This document shows positions 1 to 9,842 of a stretch of 64,000 nucleotides of DNA, piece by piece. The notes under the pieces were generated by a model. That model saw only the letters and a program-made list of their open reading frames with translations, was not told the origin of the DNA and made no database searches. The DNA lies in NCBI RefSeq assembly GCF_018336935.1, contig NZ_CP068771.1:1922001-1986000 (forward strand), given 5' to 3'. This stretch comes from Serratia plymuthica. Lineage in GTDB: Bacteria; Pseudomonadota; Gammaproteobacteria; Enterobacterales; Enterobacteriaceae. Position numbers and translations under genes: made by a program. The number at the start of each line of letters is the position of its first letter. Position 1 is the first letter of the stretch.

Positions 1-855
1 CAGCGTAATGTTCACGCCGCGTTGGCTGTGCGCCAGATCCGGGTACAGGTCATAGCTTTGGTCGGCCTTGGCCTGTTGGCCGTCGGGTGGTGAATCAAAG
101 GCTATCGCGCCGTTGACCAGCGCCGCCAGGCTTTCCATTTGCACCGAGGCGCCCGCCAGGCTGAAATCGCCCTTGAAGCCCGAGACGTTCCAGAAACGGC
201 TGCTGCCCTTCACCAGATTGGCGAAGCGGCGATCGATCAGCACGTCAATGGTGACGCCTTTATTACCTTCGGAAATGGTGTAGTCGTACACCTTGCCTAC
301 CGGGATTTTACGGTAGTACACCAGAGAGCCGCTGTTGAGCGAGCCGAGGTCGTCGGCGTGCAGGTGAATCATCAGTTCACCGGTGTTCAGGCGGTATTTG
401 GGCTGGGTGTCGAGCGCGGTAAAGTGGCTCTGCGGCTGGCCGCTGCCCGGCATCATGCCGATGTAGTTGCCGCCGACCAGCGCATCCAGGCCGGAAACGC
501 CGGCGAGCGAAGCTTTAGGCGTAACCAGCCAGAATTGGGTACCATCGCGCAGCGAGTCTTCCAGATCGCTCTTGATGCTGGCTTCGACCACAATGCTGCG
601 CAGATCCTTACTCAGGCTGATGGTCTGCACGGTGCCGACATCCACCCCCTGATAACGCACGGGAGTGCGGCCCGCGACGATACCCGCCGCAGATTGGAAA
701 TCGATGGTAACCGTGGTGCCGCGCTCCTGGAAGTTGCTATAAACCAACCACCCCGCGATCAGCAGGGCGATAAACGGCAGTAACCAGAATGGCGAAATGC
801 GGCGCTTGTTTTTGACCCGCGCTTCAGTCGGTGTATTCGGCGTTTCCTGTTGCAT
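1..855 (-). CDS. letB: LetB (YebT), MCE-domain lipid-transport tube, N-terminal part (cut by window edge)
   Basis: The N-terminal ~285 residues of the multi-MCE-domain protein LetB; the C-terminal part lies left of the window. Known role: LetB forms a periplasm-spanning hexameric tube that, with LetA, moves lipids between inner and outer membranes. Visible: a short basic N-terminus, one TM helix ([14 protein letters not shown]), then MCE repeats beginning RGTTVTIDF and continuing through [22 protein letters not shown], which matches E. coli YebT closely. I chose the ATG at 855 (MQQETP); an in-frame ATG two codons upstream is possible. The start overlaps the end of letA by 32 nt, as expected for a coupled letAB operon. 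Confidence 0.95.
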   Translation of the reverse strand, partial: MQQETPNTPTEARVKNKRRISPFWLLPFIALLIAGWLVYSNFQERGTTVTIDFQSAAGIVAGRTPVRYQGVDVGTVQTISLSKDLRSIVVEASIKSDLEDSLRDGTQFWLVTPKASLAGVSGLDALVGGNYIGMMPGSGQPQSHFTALDTQPKYRLNTGELMIHLHADDLGSLNSGSLVYYRKIPVGKVYDYTISEGNKGVTIDVLIDRRFANLVKGSSRFWNVSGFKGDFSLAGASVQMESLAALVNGAIAFDSPPDGQQAKADQSYDLYPDLAHSQRGVNITL

Positions 856-2074
856 GTGCATCCCAAATCAATCGGCTATCCAGCCACTCTACGGCAAGAA
901 TAGTTAAAATGACCGCAGTGCCAAAATAAAAGGCTGCCGGCCCCATAGTAAAAGATAATAACTGGTCGCGATTCACCAGCGACATCATCAACGCAATGAC
1001 GAACAGATCCAGCATCGACCAGCGGCCGATCCAGGTGACCAGCCGCAGCAGGCGAATACGCGTTTTCAGGCTGTGCGAGGTCTTGAAATGTATGCTGAAC
1101 AGCAGGGTGATCAGCACTATGACTTTGGTAAAGGGCACCAGCACGCTGGCGATAAAAACGATAGCGGCGATCGGTGCGTTGCCGGAGGTCGCCAGCGATA
1201 CGACCCCGGAGAAAATGGTGTCTTCGAGCCGTGCGCCGTTGGCGTAAACGATGGAAATCGGCAGCAGGTTGGCCGGGATCAGCAGGATCATCGCCGCAAT
1301 CAGCGCCGCCCAGGTTTTTTGCAGACTATAGGGCTGGCGGTGACACATGGGAATATGGCAGCGCGGGCAGCGTCCCCGTTCGTCCGGATAACCGGTGAAA
1401 TGGCACGACAGGCAAACATGCAGCGCCGCCGGCGGGCCTTTCGGCTGTTCCTGCGGGTAATAGCGCTCCCACAGCTGTTCCAGATTGAGGTGGATCAGGG
1501 TCAGGATGCTGAGCAGCGTGAGCGACAGATAGGCTATCAACGCGCTGCCGGCCTGGATATCGGCATACTCTTTGACTTTTATCGCCGCTACCGCCATGCC
1601 GATCAGGTAAATATCGAGCATCACCCATTCTTTCAACCGCTCCAGCATCAGCAGTACCGGACGCAAATTCATGCCGATGGCGTGGCCGAAACGCAGGTAA
1701 AGCAGCGACAGCGCCAACGTCAGCGGGGCGCCCAAGGTACAGAATGCCACCATGCTGGCGGTGAGAGGGTCGCCCTGGCGGCTCATTTGCCAGATGCCTT
1801 CCAGCAGGCTGGCGTCAATGCGGGTGCCAAGCAGACGGATGCTGATCAGCGGCTCGCTGAAGGCGAACGGCATCAGCAGCAGCATGGCGACCGCCATGGC
1901 CGTCAGGCGGGTCATCGACCAGTCGCGGCCATGCACCACTTTAGCGTTGCAGCGCGGGCAATAGGCGGCCTGATTGCCGTTCAGCGGCGGCAGCATAAAC
2001 AACAGATCGCATTCGCGACAGCGCTGGTGGCGCGCTTTGGAAAGGGGGCCGGTGATCGCGTGTATTTTCATCAT
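824..2074 (-). CDS. letA: LetA (YebS), inner-membrane partner of LetB
   Basis: A 416-residue polytopic protein of the PqiA/LetA family. It has two zinc-ribbon-like cysteine motifs (CRECDLLF...CPRC near the N-terminus and [19 protein letters not shown] mid-protein), each followed by a four-helix membrane domain. It aligns along its whole length with E. coli YebS (e.g. [39 protein letters not shown]). Known role: it works with the periplasmic tube LetB in lipid trafficking for envelope integrity. The frame is open up to 2176, but the ATG-ATG pair at 2074/2071 gives the length expected for the family. It is transcribed away from msrC and overlaps letB. Confidence 0.94.
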   Translation of the reverse strand: MMKIHAITGPLSKARHQRCRECDLLFMLPPLNGNQAAYCPRCNAKVVHGRDWSMTRLTAMAVAMLLLMPFAFSEPLISIRLLGTRIDASLLEGIWQMSRQGDPLTASMVAFCTLGAPLTLALSLLYLRFGHAIGMNLRPVLLMLERLKEWVMLDIYLIGMAVAAIKVKEYADIQAGSALIAYLSLTLLSILTLIHLNLEQLWERYYPQEQPKGPPAALHVCLSCHFTGYPDERGRCPRCHIPMCHRQPYSLQKTWAALIAAMILLIPANLLPISIVYANGARLEDTIFSGVVSLATSGNAPIAAIVFIASVLVPFTKVIVLITLLFSIHFKTSHSLKTRIRLLRLVTWIGRWSMLDLFVIALMMSLVNRDQLLSFTMGPAAFYFGTAVILTILAVEWLDSRLIWDAHATGNAEYTD

Positions 2075-2661
2075 GACAAAAGCTGCTCTATAGCCCGCCG
2101 GATGGGTAGCGTAGCTGAAAAATAAACCTGCTGTAACCGCGCGGGGCGGTAAACAGGGTTTCTGCGAGGCAAACATACCTTGCCCGGCAGGGGTTTGTGA
2201 AGCAACAGATGAATAACCCGATGGCTATACGCATTTTTTGTAGGAAGGGCAATGTGGGCCGGCCTTCACCGTCGCGTTTTCCGGGGGGGCCTTTCTGGAC
2301 ATGGTTTCATTATAGTCGTGGCAGTCGTTTGAGGGCCGCCGGAGGCGAAACCTTTTGCCTGCCCCGGGCGTCGTTGAACGTTCGATTCCTCAATGCATTG
2401 ATATTAAAAGAATAAAACCCAGGGTGTTTGATCATGGGTTCCTTACGCTAACTCCCTGTTTCAAAACGTCTCATGATTGCTTTGGACAACGCGGCGCAAT
2501 AGCAATTATGCTGGGGGCAAGCCGACAGGAAAATGGCAAGACAGCGAAACTACCTGCATGATATACAATAGAAAATCAAATCTATTGTAGTCTGCGCACA
2601 TTATGACTGGTTCCTGTGTTTCTCTCTGCTCTGCACGGGAATAGATAACCATGGTTAACAA
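2075..2661. other. Intergenic region between divergent letA and msrC
   Basis: About 590 bp separating the divergent starts of letA and msrC. I see no convincing gene; the short open frames here lack a ribosome site and any recognisable product. An AT-rich stretch (2560-2600) before msrC could hold its promoter. Confidence 0.5.
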
Positions 2662-3159
2662 ATGACAAAAGAAGAATTCTACGCGGAATTAAAACGCGAT
2701 TTGAATGCGTTGCTCGACGGGGAAACCAACTTCATTGCCGCACTGTCCAACGCCAGCGCGTTGATTAATGAACGCCTTGACGACGTCAACTGGGCCGGTT
2801 TTTACCTGATGGACGGCAACCAACTGGTGCTCGGCCCGTTCCAGGGGAAAATCGCCTGCGTGCGCATTCCGGTGGGCAAGGGCGTATGCGGAACCGCGGT
2901 GGCGGAAAATCGCGTGCAGCGCGTTGACGACGTCCACGCATTCCCGGGCCACATCGCCTGCGACGCGGCCAGTAATGCGGAAATCGTACTGCCGCTGCAG
3001 GTTAGCGGTCAGATCATCGGCGTTCTTGATATCGACAGCACAGTTTATCAACGTTTCGACGAACAGGACCAACGGGGCCTGGAAGCAGTGGTGGCGGGGC
3101 TTTGCGTGCAACTGGAACACTGTGATAGTGCGAAATACGTCACTGTGGCGGCAAGTTGA
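2662..3159 (+). CDS. msrC: Free methionine-(R)-sulfoxide reductase (GAF domain)
   Basis: A 165-residue single GAF-domain protein equivalent to E. coli YebR/MsrC. Known role: it reduces free L-methionine-(R)-sulfoxide in the cytoplasm, using thioredoxin as reductant. The three conserved cysteines are visible at residues 66, 76 and 100 (IACVRIP, KGVCGTAV, GHIACD), with the same spacing as the catalytic and resolving cysteines of the E. coli enzyme. Full length for the family. It lies upstream of proQ in the same direction, and the order msrC-proQ-prc is conserved in enterobacteria. Confidence 0.95.
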   Translation: MTKEEFYAELKRDLNALLDGETNFIAALSNASALINERLDDVNWAGFYLMDGNQLVLGPFQGKIACVRIPVGKGVCGTAVAENRVQRVDDVHAFPGHIACDAASNAEIVLPLQVSGQIIGVLDIDSTVYQRFDEQDQRGLEAVVAGLCVQLEHCDSAKYVTVAAS

Positions 3160-3254
3160 TCTACGGTTAACGTGGCATTTACCGATGGCGTCATTATAAT
3201 GACGCCTGTTCATGCCTGTGGCTTGTTGGCAACCCGTTGTAATCAGGAAATTTC

Positions 3255-3965
3255 ATGGAAAATCAACCTAAGTTGAACTCTAGTAAAGAAGTCATTGCTT
3301 TTCTTGCCGAGCGTTTTCCGCTCTGCTTTAGCGCCGAGGGCGAAGCTCGCCCGTTGAAAATCGGTATTTTTCAAGATCTGGTAGAGCGTGTTCAGGGGGA
3401 AGAAAGCTTAAGCAAAACGCAATTACGTTCTGCACTGCGCCTGTACACCTCAAGCTGGCGTTATCTGTACGGCGTCAAAGTTGGCGCGCAGCGCGTCGAC
3501 CTGGACGGTAACCCGTGCGGCGAGCTGGAACAGCAGCATGTCGATCATGCCCGCCAACAGCTTGAAGAAGCCAAAGCGCGCGTTCAGGCACAGCGTGCCG
3601 AACAAAATGCCAAAAAACGTGAAGCTGCCGGTGAATCAACCGATGCCGAGCCACGCCGTCCACGTCCAGCCGGTAAAAAACCTGCTGCACGTCGCGAAGG
3701 CGGAGCCGCACCGGAGAACCGCAAGCCGCGCCCACAAACTCGTCCACAGCAAGCTCGTCAACCTCGTGCAGCAAAAGAGGAAAGCCAGCAGCGTCATGTG
3801 CCAGTCACGGATATCTCTAAACTGCAAATTGGCCAAGAAATCAAAGTCAGAGCAGGCCAGAGCGCGATGGATGCAACCGTACTTGAAATCGCTAAAGATG
3901 GCGTACGTGTGCAGCTCTCTTCCGGTCTGGCGATGATTGTGCGCGCAGAACACTTGCAGTTCTGA
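3255..3965 (+). CDS. proQ: RNA chaperone ProQ
   Basis: A 236-residue ProQ: an N-terminal FinO-like RNA-binding domain (about residues 1-120, [19 protein letters not shown]...[15 protein letters not shown]), a basic Lys/Arg/Pro/Ala-rich linker (~125-180), and a C-terminal Tudor/SH3-like domain ([15 protein letters not shown]). Known role: a global sRNA- and 3'-UTR-binding protein that also affects ProP and osmotic stress. A good ribosome site (AGGAAA) lies 7-8 nt before the ATG. It is followed after 19 nt by prc, as in E. coli. Confidence 0.97.
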   Translation: MENQPKLNSSKEVIAFLAERFPLCFSAEGEARPLKIGIFQDLVERVQGEESLSKTQLRSALRLYTSSWRYLYGVKVGAQRVDLDGNPCGELEQQHVDHARQQLEEAKARVQAQRAEQNAKKREAAGESTDAEPRRPRPAGKKPAARREGGAAPENRKPRPQTRPQQARQPRAAKEESQQRHVPVTDISKLQIGQEIKVRAGQSAMDATVLEIAKDGVRVQLSSGLAMIVRAEHLQF

Positions 3966-3984
3966 TACGGAGGCCAACCAAGGC

Positions 3985-6030
3985 ATGAACAAATTTGTCA
4001 GATTAACAGCAGTCGCGGGTCTGTTGTGGGCGGGTGTCAGTTACGGAGCGGATACAGCCAACATCCGCATCGACCAACTGCCTCAGCTTCATCAGGAGCC
4101 GCAGCATGCTACTGTGAGTGAGCGCGTAACCTCGCGCTTCACTCGCTCTCATTACCGCCAGTTTGCCCTCGATGCGGATTTTTCAGGCAAGATCTTCGAT
4201 CGTTACCTGAATATGCTGGACTACAACCATAACGTGTTGCTGGCCTCCGACGTGGCGCAGTTCGCCGACAAGCGCAATCAACTGGGCGAAGAACTGAAAA
4301 GCGGTAAGCTGGATACCCCCTACGCGCTGTACAATCTGGCCCAGAAACGCCGTTTTGAGCGTTACACCTATGCGTTGTCGTTGCTCGAAAAGCCGATGAA
4401 CTTTACCGGCAACGAAACTATCGATCTCGACCGCAGCAAAACGCCGTGGCCGAAAGACAAGGCCGAACTGGACAGCCTGTGGGATGCGAAAGTCAAATAT
4501 GACGAGCTGAACCTCAAGCTGACCGGCAAAACCGACAAAGAAATCCGCGAGACGCTGACCAAACGCTATCAGTTCGCCATTAAGCGCCTGACGCAAAGCA
4601 ACAGCGAAGACGTATTCCAGCTGGTGATGAATGCCTTTGCGCATGAGATCGACCCGCACACCAATTATCTTTCCCCGCGCAACACCGAGCAGTTCAACAC
4701 CGAGATGAGCCTGTCATTGGAAGGCATTGGTGCGGTACTGCAGATGGATGACGATTATACGTTGATCAACTCCATGGTACCGGGCGGCCCGGCGGCGAAA
4801 AGCAAGGCGATCACCGTGGGCGACCGCATTGTCGGCGTCGGCCAGACGGGGAAACCTGTGGTCGATGTTATCGGCTGGCGTCTGGACGACGTAGTTTCCC
4901 TGATCAAAGGGCCGAAGGGCAGTAAAGTGCGCCTGGAAATCCTGCCGGCCGGCAAGGGCACCAAAACCCGCGTTGTTACGCTGACCCGCGAACGTATCCG
5001 TCTGGAAGACCGTGCGGTGAAAATGACCATCAAGACCGTCGGCAAAGAGAAAGTCGCGGTGATGGACATCCCTGGCTTCTACGTGGGCCTGACCGATGAC
5101 GTGAAAGTGCAACTGCAGAAAATGGCCAAGCAGAACGTCAAGAGCCTGATCATCGATCTGCGTACCAACGGCGGCGGCGCGCTGACCGAAGCGGTCTCGC
5201 TCTCCGGCCTGTTCATTCCTAGCGGCCCGGTAGTACAGGTGCGCGACAACAATGGCAAAGTGCGTGAAGACGCCGACACCGACGGCATCGTTTACTACAA
5301 AGGTCCGCTGGTGGTGCTGGTTGACCGCTTCAGCGCCTCGGCTTCCGAGATCTTTGCTGCGGCGATGCAGGACTACGGCCGTGCGTTGATTGTCGGTGAA
5401 CCTACCTTCGGTAAAGGTACCGTGCAGCAGTATCGTTCGCTAAACCGCATTTACGATCAGATGCTGCGGCCGGAATGGCCGGCGCTGGGCTCGGTGCAAT
5501 ACACCATCCAGAAGTTCTACCGCGTTAACGGCGGCAGCACCCAGCGTAAGGGCGTAACGCCGGATATCCTGATGCCTACCGGCGTCGATCCAGCGGAAAC
5601 CGGCGAGGCGTTTGAAGACAACGCCATGCCGTGGGACAGCATCAATGCGGCTACCTACAGCAAAACCGGCGACCTGACGCCTTTCGATCCTGAACTGCTG
5701 AAAGACCATGAGCAGCGTATAGCCAAGGATCCGGAGTTCCAGTACATCGCGCAGGACATCGCCCATTACAAGGCGCTGAAAGACAAGCGTAACATCGTCT
5801 CACTCAATCTTGCTCAGCGCGAGAAAGAGAACCACGATGATGACGCTACCCGTTTGCAACGCATTAACGATCGCCTGCAGCGCGCCGGTAAAAAACCGCT
5901 GAAGGCGCTGGAAGATTTGCCGAAGGATTACCAGGAACCGGATCCATACCTGGATGAAAGCGTGCATATCGCGCTGGATCTGGCTCACCTTGAACAGGCG
6001 CAGCCAACCCAGCAGCCGGCGGCGAAGTAA
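3985..6030 (+). CDS. prc: Tail-specific periplasmic protease Prc (Tsp)
   Basis: A 681-residue carboxy-terminal processing protease. It has an N-terminal signal peptide (MNKFVRLTAVAGLLWAGVSYG), a PDZ domain (~230-330, SLEGIGAVLQMDDDYTLINSMVPGGPA) and the S41 protease core. The catalytic pair is visible at Ser452 (FSASASEIF) and Lys477 (TFGKGTVQ), matching E. coli numbering. Known role: degrades SsrA-tagged and other periplasmic proteins and, with NlpI, murein hydrolases such as MepS. The frame is open further upstream, but the ATG at 3985 follows a strong GGAGG and starts the signal peptide. Confidence 0.97.
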   Translation: MNKFVRLTAVAGLLWAGVSYGADTANIRIDQLPQLHQEPQHATVSERVTSRFTRSHYRQFALDADFSGKIFDRYLNMLDYNHNVLLASDVAQFADKRNQLGEELKSGKLDTPYALYNLAQKRRFERYTYALSLLEKPMNFTGNETIDLDRSKTPWPKDKAELDSLWDAKVKYDELNLKLTGKTDKEIRETLTKRYQFAIKRLTQSNSEDVFQLVMNAFAHEIDPHTNYLSPRNTEQFNTEMSLSLEGIGAVLQMDDDYTLINSMVPGGPAAKSKAITVGDRIVGVGQTGKPVVDVIGWRLDDVVSLIKGPKGSKVRLEILPAGKGTKTRVVTLTRERIRLEDRAVKMTIKTVGKEKVAVMDIPGFYVGLTDDVKVQLQKMAKQNVKSLIIDLRTNGGGALTEAVSLSGLFIPSGPVVQVRDNNGKVREDADTDGIVYYKGPLVVLVDRFSASASEIFAAAMQDYGRALIVGEPTFGKGTVQQYRSLNRIYDQMLRPEWPALGSVQYTIQKFYRVNGGSTQRKGVTPDILMPTGVDPAETGEAFEDNAMPWDSINAATYSKTGDLTPFDPELLKDHEQRIAKDPEFQYIAQDIAHYKALKDKRNIVSLNLAQREKENHDDDATRLQRINDRLQRAGKKPLKALEDLPKDYQEPDPYLDESVHIALDLAHLEQAQPTQQPAAK

Positions 6031-6048
6031 CGCAGTCGGGTAAATAAA

Positions 6049-6074
6049 AAACGCACCTTCGGGTGCGTTTTTTG
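6049..6074 (+). terminator. Rho-independent terminator after prc
   Basis: Stem AACGCACC / GGGTGCGTT around loop TTC, followed by a T run. It sits 20 nt after the prc stop codon and ends the msrC-proQ-prc unit. Confidence 0.9.
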
Positions 6075-6289
6075 TTAGGTGCCGCTGAAGGCACATTGAG
6101 GCGTTAAGCACTCTGTGAAGCAATGATGAGCGAACTGACTCTACCTCGGGCGTTTGAATAATAAACGCGACTGATTTGCCGTCAGAAAAACCACCGCCTT
6201 GTGCAACAATCGTTTACAATTTGAAAAGCCATGCTGGAATGCCGATTTTGTAAAGTTTCGTATTTTTAGTAGGTTAATGGCGCGCAACT

Positions 6290-6315
6290 CTTGAAACTGT
6301 GACGAATGCCCATAC
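6290..6315 (+). promoter_or_regulatory. Heat-shock (sigma-32) promoter of htpX
   Basis: CTTGAAA at 6290-6296, a 12-nt spacer, then CCCATAC at 6309-6315. This fits the sigma-32 consensus CTTGAAA-N(11-16)-CCCATNT very well and lies 57 nt before the htpX start. E. coli htpX is known to be heat-shock controlled. The rest of the 340-bp prc-htpX gap holds no gene that I can see. Confidence 0.8.
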
Positions 6316-6371
6316 GATCTAGGGTATCCAAAGCAGCGTTTTGTTAACATTTATGAGGAAGTAAACATTTT

Positions 6372-7250
6372 ATGATGCGTATAGCTCTGTTCCTGCTCAC
6401 CAACCTGGCGGTGATGTTGGTTTTCGGGCTGGTGCTCAGCCTGACAGGAATCCAATCCAGTAGCGTTCAGGGCCTGATGATCATGGCCGGTCTGTTCGGT
6501 TTCGGCGGTGCGTTTGTCTCACTGCTGATGTCCAAATGGATGGCGCTACGCTCCGTAGGCGGGGAAGTGATTGAACAGCCGCGTAACGAAACCGAAAACT
6601 GGTTGCTCGAAACGGTGCGCCGTCAGTCGCAGCAGGCAGGCATTGCCATGCCGCAGGTCGCTATTTATCACGCACCGGACATTAACGCTTTCGCCACCGG
6701 CGCACGCCGTGATGCCTCGCTGGTTGCCGTCAGTACCGGCCTGTTGCAAAGCATGAGCAGGGATGAAGCGGAAGCGGTTATCGCGCACGAAATCAGCCAC
6801 GTCGCCAACGGCGATATGGTCACCATGACGCTGATTCAGGGTATCGTGAACACCTTCGTGATCTTTATCTCTCGCCTGATTGCACAAGTCGCCGCCGGTT
6901 TCCTCGGCAACCGCGACGGTGAAGGCGAAAGCAACGGCAACCCGATGATTTATTTTGGCGTGTCGATGGTGCTGGAACTGGTGTTCGGCATTCTGGCCAG
7001 CATCATCACCATGTGGTTCTCACGCCACCGTGAGTTCTACGCCGACGCAGGCTCCGCCAAACTGGTGGGCCGCGAGAAGATGATTGCAGCGTTGCAGCGT
7101 CTGAAAACCAGCTACGAGCCGCAGGAAGCGGGCAGCATGATGGCGTTTTGCATCAACGGCAAATCCAAGTCGTTCAGCGAACTGTTCATGTCGCACCCGC
7201 CGCTCGATAAACGTATCGAAGCGCTGCGTTCAGGTCAGTACCTGAAGTAA
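6372..7250 (+). CDS. htpX: Membrane zinc metalloprotease HtpX
   Basis: A 292-residue M48-family protease of the inner membrane. Two N-terminal TM helices ([38 protein letters not shown]) precede the zinc site HEISH (~residue 140, [14 protein letters not shown]). Further TM segments follow, and then the third ligand region ([17 protein letters not shown]). Known role: quality control of damaged inner-membrane proteins together with FtsH, under heat-shock and Cpx control. Near-identical along its length to E. coli HtpX. It has its own promoter and terminator. Confidence 0.97.
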   Translation: MMRIALFLLTNLAVMLVFGLVLSLTGIQSSSVQGLMIMAGLFGFGGAFVSLLMSKWMALRSVGGEVIEQPRNETENWLLETVRRQSQQAGIAMPQVAIYHAPDINAFATGARRDASLVAVSTGLLQSMSRDEAEAVIAHEISHVANGDMVTMTLIQGIVNTFVIFISRLIAQVAAGFLGNRDGEGESNGNPMIYFGVSMVLELVFGILASIITMWFSRHREFYADAGSAKLVGREKMIAALQRLKTSYEPQEAGSMMAFCINGKSKSFSELFMSHPPLDKRIEALRSGQYLK

Positions 7251-7266
7251 CGCTGAGAAGGTTAAA

Positions 7267-7292
7267 GACCCCGGCTTGCCGGGGTTTTTTTA
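7267..7292 (+). terminator. Terminator after htpX
   Basis: GACCCCGGC-TT-GCCGGGG stem followed by a run of seven T, 17 nt after the htpX stop. The converging yebQ gene ends just beyond it. Confidence 0.9.
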
Positions 7293-7298
7293 TGCCTG

Positions 7299-8693
7299 CT
7301 ATTTGGCTTGCGGGCTGTGTTCTGCCTGCTCCGCGCGCGGTTGGGTGATACGCAGGCTGCTGACCGCGGCCGCCAGTGTGGCGAAGGTGCCGGCCAGGAT
7401 AAGCGAGGCGTGCGTACCTGAAGTGGGGAACAGGTTGAACATCAGCGCCACCAGCGCGGCGCCGGAGGTTTGTCCTAACAGGCGGGCGGTGCCTAGCATG
7501 CCACTGGCACCGCCGCTACGGTTGCGGGGCGCGGCAGAAATGATGGTGTGGTTATTCGGCGACTGGAATAGTCCGAAGCCGGCGCCGCACAGCACCATGC
7601 GCCAGATGATGTCCAGATCCGACGGGTTATGCGGCAGCAGCGCCAGCAGGAACAGCCCCAGGGCAAACACTCCCAGCCCGATACAGCCCAACAGCCCGGC
7701 GTGAACGCGCTCCACCAGTCGCCCGGCGATCGGCGCCATGACGATAATCGCCAGCGGCCAGGGCGTCAGCAGTAGCCCGGTAGCCACCTCATCGCGGCCC
7801 AGCGTGCTTTGCAGAAAGAACGGCAGCGAGACCATTGCCAGCATTTGCGCGGTGAAAGAACAGATGGAGGTGCCCATCGACAGGGCGAAAATAGGGATAC
7901 GCAGCAGGTCGACCGGCAGCAACGGAAACTCTTGTCGCAGCTGGCGGCGGACGAAGAAGAAGCCGATAACCAGCAGTACGGCGATCTCGCTGAATATCAG
8001 CGTCAGGCTCTGCCCCTGGGCAAAGCCGCTGATGGCGGTGATCAACAGCCCGAAGGTCAGGGCGTTCATCGCGGCGCTGGTCGGGTCAAAACGCTGATTG
8101 CCGCTTTTCTGGCTGTTGCCGGGCAGGAACTTCATTCCCAACACCAGCGCCACAATGCCAATCGGCAGGTTGATGGCGAACAACCATTGCCAGGACGCCA
8201 CGGACAGTATCGCCGCCGCCACCGTGGGGCCCGCCGCCGAGGAAAAGGCGACAATCAGTGAGTTGATGCCCATGCCGCGCCCGAGAAAGCGCTGCGGGTA
8301 GATAATGCGGATCAGCGCAGTGTTGACGCTCATGATGGCGGCGGCGCCAAACCCCTGAAGCACGCGGGCAATGGTCAAGGTTGCAAGCGAATCGGACAGG
8401 GCGCAAAACAGCGAGGTAATGCTGAACACCAGCAAGCCGGCCTGATAGATGCGGCGATAGCCAATCAGGTCGCCGAGCGAGGCCAGCGAGAGCAGTGAAA
8501 TGGTGATGGCCAACTGATAGGCGTTAACCACCCAGATCGAACTGGCCGGGCTGGCGTTAAGATCGCGTGCGATGGTGGGCAGCGCCACATTGGCGATCGC
8601 ACCGTCAAGCACGGAAACGGTAATGCCCAGGGCGATGGCGAGGATGGCCCCATAGCGTTGCGGGACGGGGAGGCCGTCAGTACAAGAACGCAT
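7299..8693 (-). CDS. yebQ: YebQ, MFS drug-efflux-type transporter (DHA2, 14 TM)
   Basis: A 464-residue major facilitator with about 14 TM helices. The DHA2 signatures are visible: SVLDGAIANVALPTIARDL in TM1, the loop LGDLIGYRRIY (motif A), and motif C-like FSSAAGPTVAAAIL. It aligns along its full length with E. coli YebQ, which occupies the same place beside kdgR. Substrate unknown; multidrug export is a family-level guess. The frame continues upstream to 8777, but the ATG at 8693 (MRSCTDGLPVPQRYG) matches the E. coli N-terminus. A palindromic operator-like site lies just upstream. Confidence 0.9.
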   Translation of the reverse strand: MRSCTDGLPVPQRYGAILAIALGITVSVLDGAIANVALPTIARDLNASPASSIWVVNAYQLAITISLLSLASLGDLIGYRRIYQAGLLVFSITSLFCALSDSLATLTIARVLQGFGAAAIMSVNTALIRIIYPQRFLGRGMGINSLIVAFSSAAGPTVAAAILSVASWQWLFAINLPIGIVALVLGMKFLPGNSQKSGNQRFDPTSAAMNALTFGLLITAISGFAQGQSLTLIFSEIAVLLVIGFFFVRRQLRQEFPLLPVDLLRIPIFALSMGTSICSFTAQMLAMVSLPFFLQSTLGRDEVATGLLLTPWPLAIIVMAPIAGRLVERVHAGLLGCIGLGVFALGLFLLALLPHNPSDLDIIWRMVLCGAGFGLFQSPNNHTIISAAPRNRSGGASGMLGTARLLGQTSGAALVALMFNLFPTSGTHASLILAGTFATLAAAVSSLRITQPRAEQAEHSPQAK

Positions 8694-8706
8694 GTTGATC
8701 TCGAAG

Positions 8707-8729
8707 GTATTAATACGGGGGAGTATTAA
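8707..8729 (-). promoter_or_regulatory. Palindromic operator-like site upstream of yebQ
   Basis: GTATTAATAC (perfect 10-bp palindrome, 8707-8716), a 6-bp spacer, then GTATTAA (8723-8729). TTAATAC and GTATTAA form 7-bp inverted arms. It lies 14 nt before the yebQ start, where a repressor would act. It does not resemble the KdgR box. Confidence 0.45.
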
Positions 8730-8921
8730 CATGCTAATCATATTCGGCGGAGATTGCACCTGCACTGGCCGGCTCAATTGTAATAACCGATGAGAGTGGG
8801 CCTAATCCATTCATCTTATGGCATTTTCCTTGGCTCCATTGCGTGGCCTCAGGGCTTGCGCGTATACTGAAACCCTTGTTCAAATTTCTTAAAACAGAAA
8901 AAGCTGAGTAGGATATTTACC

Positions 8922-9713
8922 ATGGCTAACGCAGATCTAGATAAACAACCGGATTCTGTTTCATCAGTGCTGAAAGTGTTCGGTATCTTGCAAGCGCTGG
9001 GCGAGGAACGCGAGATCGGCATTACCGAGCTTTCCCAACGGGTCATGATGTCCAAAAGCACCGTCTACCGTTTTCTGCAGACCATGAAGTCGCTGGGCTA
9101 TGTTTCGCAGGAAGGGGAATCGGAAAAATATGCGCTTACTCTCAAGCTGTTTGAACTCGGCGCCAAGTCGCTGCAGAACGTCGATCTGATCCGCAGCGCC
9201 GATATCCAGATGCGCGAGTTGTCGAATCACACCCGTGAAACCATTCACCTCGGGGCGCGGGATGAAGACAGTATTGTCTACATCCATAAAATCGACTCGA
9301 TGTACAACCTGCAGATGTATTCGCGCATCGGCCGTCGTAACCCGCTGCACAGCACCGCCATCGGTAAAGTGCTGCTGGCCTGGCGCGATCGTGCTGAAGT
9401 GGAACAAATCCTGTCGCAGATTGAATTTACCCGCAGTACTCCGAATACCCTTACCAGCGCCGCTGAGCTGCTGTTGGTGTTGGATCAGGTGCGCGAGCAC
9501 GGAGTGGGCGAAGACATTGAAGAACAGGAAGAGGGGCTACGTTGCATTGCGGTGCCGGTATTCGATCGCTTTGGCGTGGTGATCGCCGGGCTTAGCATCT
9601 CGTTCCCCACGATCCGTTTCTCCGAAGATGCCAAGGCGGATTACGTTAAACGCCTGCATACCGCCGCACGCAACATTTCCGAGCAAATGGGCTACCACGA
9701 TTACCCCTTCTGA
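8922..9713 (+). CDS. kdgR: IclR-family repressor KdgR
   Basis: A 263-residue regulator: an N-terminal winged helix-turn-helix (~20-85, ITELSQRVMMSKSTVYRFLQTMKSLGYV) and a C-terminal IclR effector domain (~100-255, including STAIGKVLLAW and GLRCIAVPVFDRFG). Known role: represses pectin/hexuronate (KDG) catabolic and transport genes in enterobacteria; KDG relieves repression. Strongly conserved with E. coli KdgR and in the same position next to yebQ. None of its usual catabolic targets lies in this window. Confidence 0.95.
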   Translation: MANADLDKQPDSVSSVLKVFGILQALGEEREIGITELSQRVMMSKSTVYRFLQTMKSLGYVSQEGESEKYALTLKLFELGAKSLQNVDLIRSADIQMRELSNHTRETIHLGARDEDSIVYIHKIDSMYNLQMYSRIGRRNPLHSTAIGKVLLAWRDRAEVEQILSQIEFTRSTPNTLTSAAELLLVLDQVREHGVGEDIEEQEEGLRCIAVPVFDRFGVVIAGLSISFPTIRFSEDAKADYVKRLHTAARNISEQMGYHDYPF

Positions 9714-9796
9714 GCCTGCCGGCGTTTGATGCGTAAAGGCGTGCCGTTCACGGAAGCAGCCTTTATCCTTTAAATGAACCGCTATCGCAGACATAA

Positions 9797-9831
9797 AAAA
9801 ACCGGAGCATCGCAGCCCCGGTTTTTTTATT
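9797..9831. terminator. Terminator between convergent kdgR and tcyP
   Basis: AAAAAACCGG-GGCT-rich loop-CCCCGGTTTTTTT hairpin with A- and T-tracts on both sides, so it can act in both directions for kdgR and tcyP. Confidence 0.85.
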
Positions 9832-9842
9832 GCGGACGACAC

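Noticed and set aside
1073..2125. Long open frame (350 codons) opposite letA
   Set aside because: Antisense to a well-matched letA; rich in Gln/His/Arg/Ala as expected of a shadow frame in GC-rich DNA, no homology recognised.
6141..6350. 69-codon minus-strand frame between prc and htpX
   Set aside because: Covers the sigma-32 promoter of htpX, has no ribosome site, and no recognisable product.
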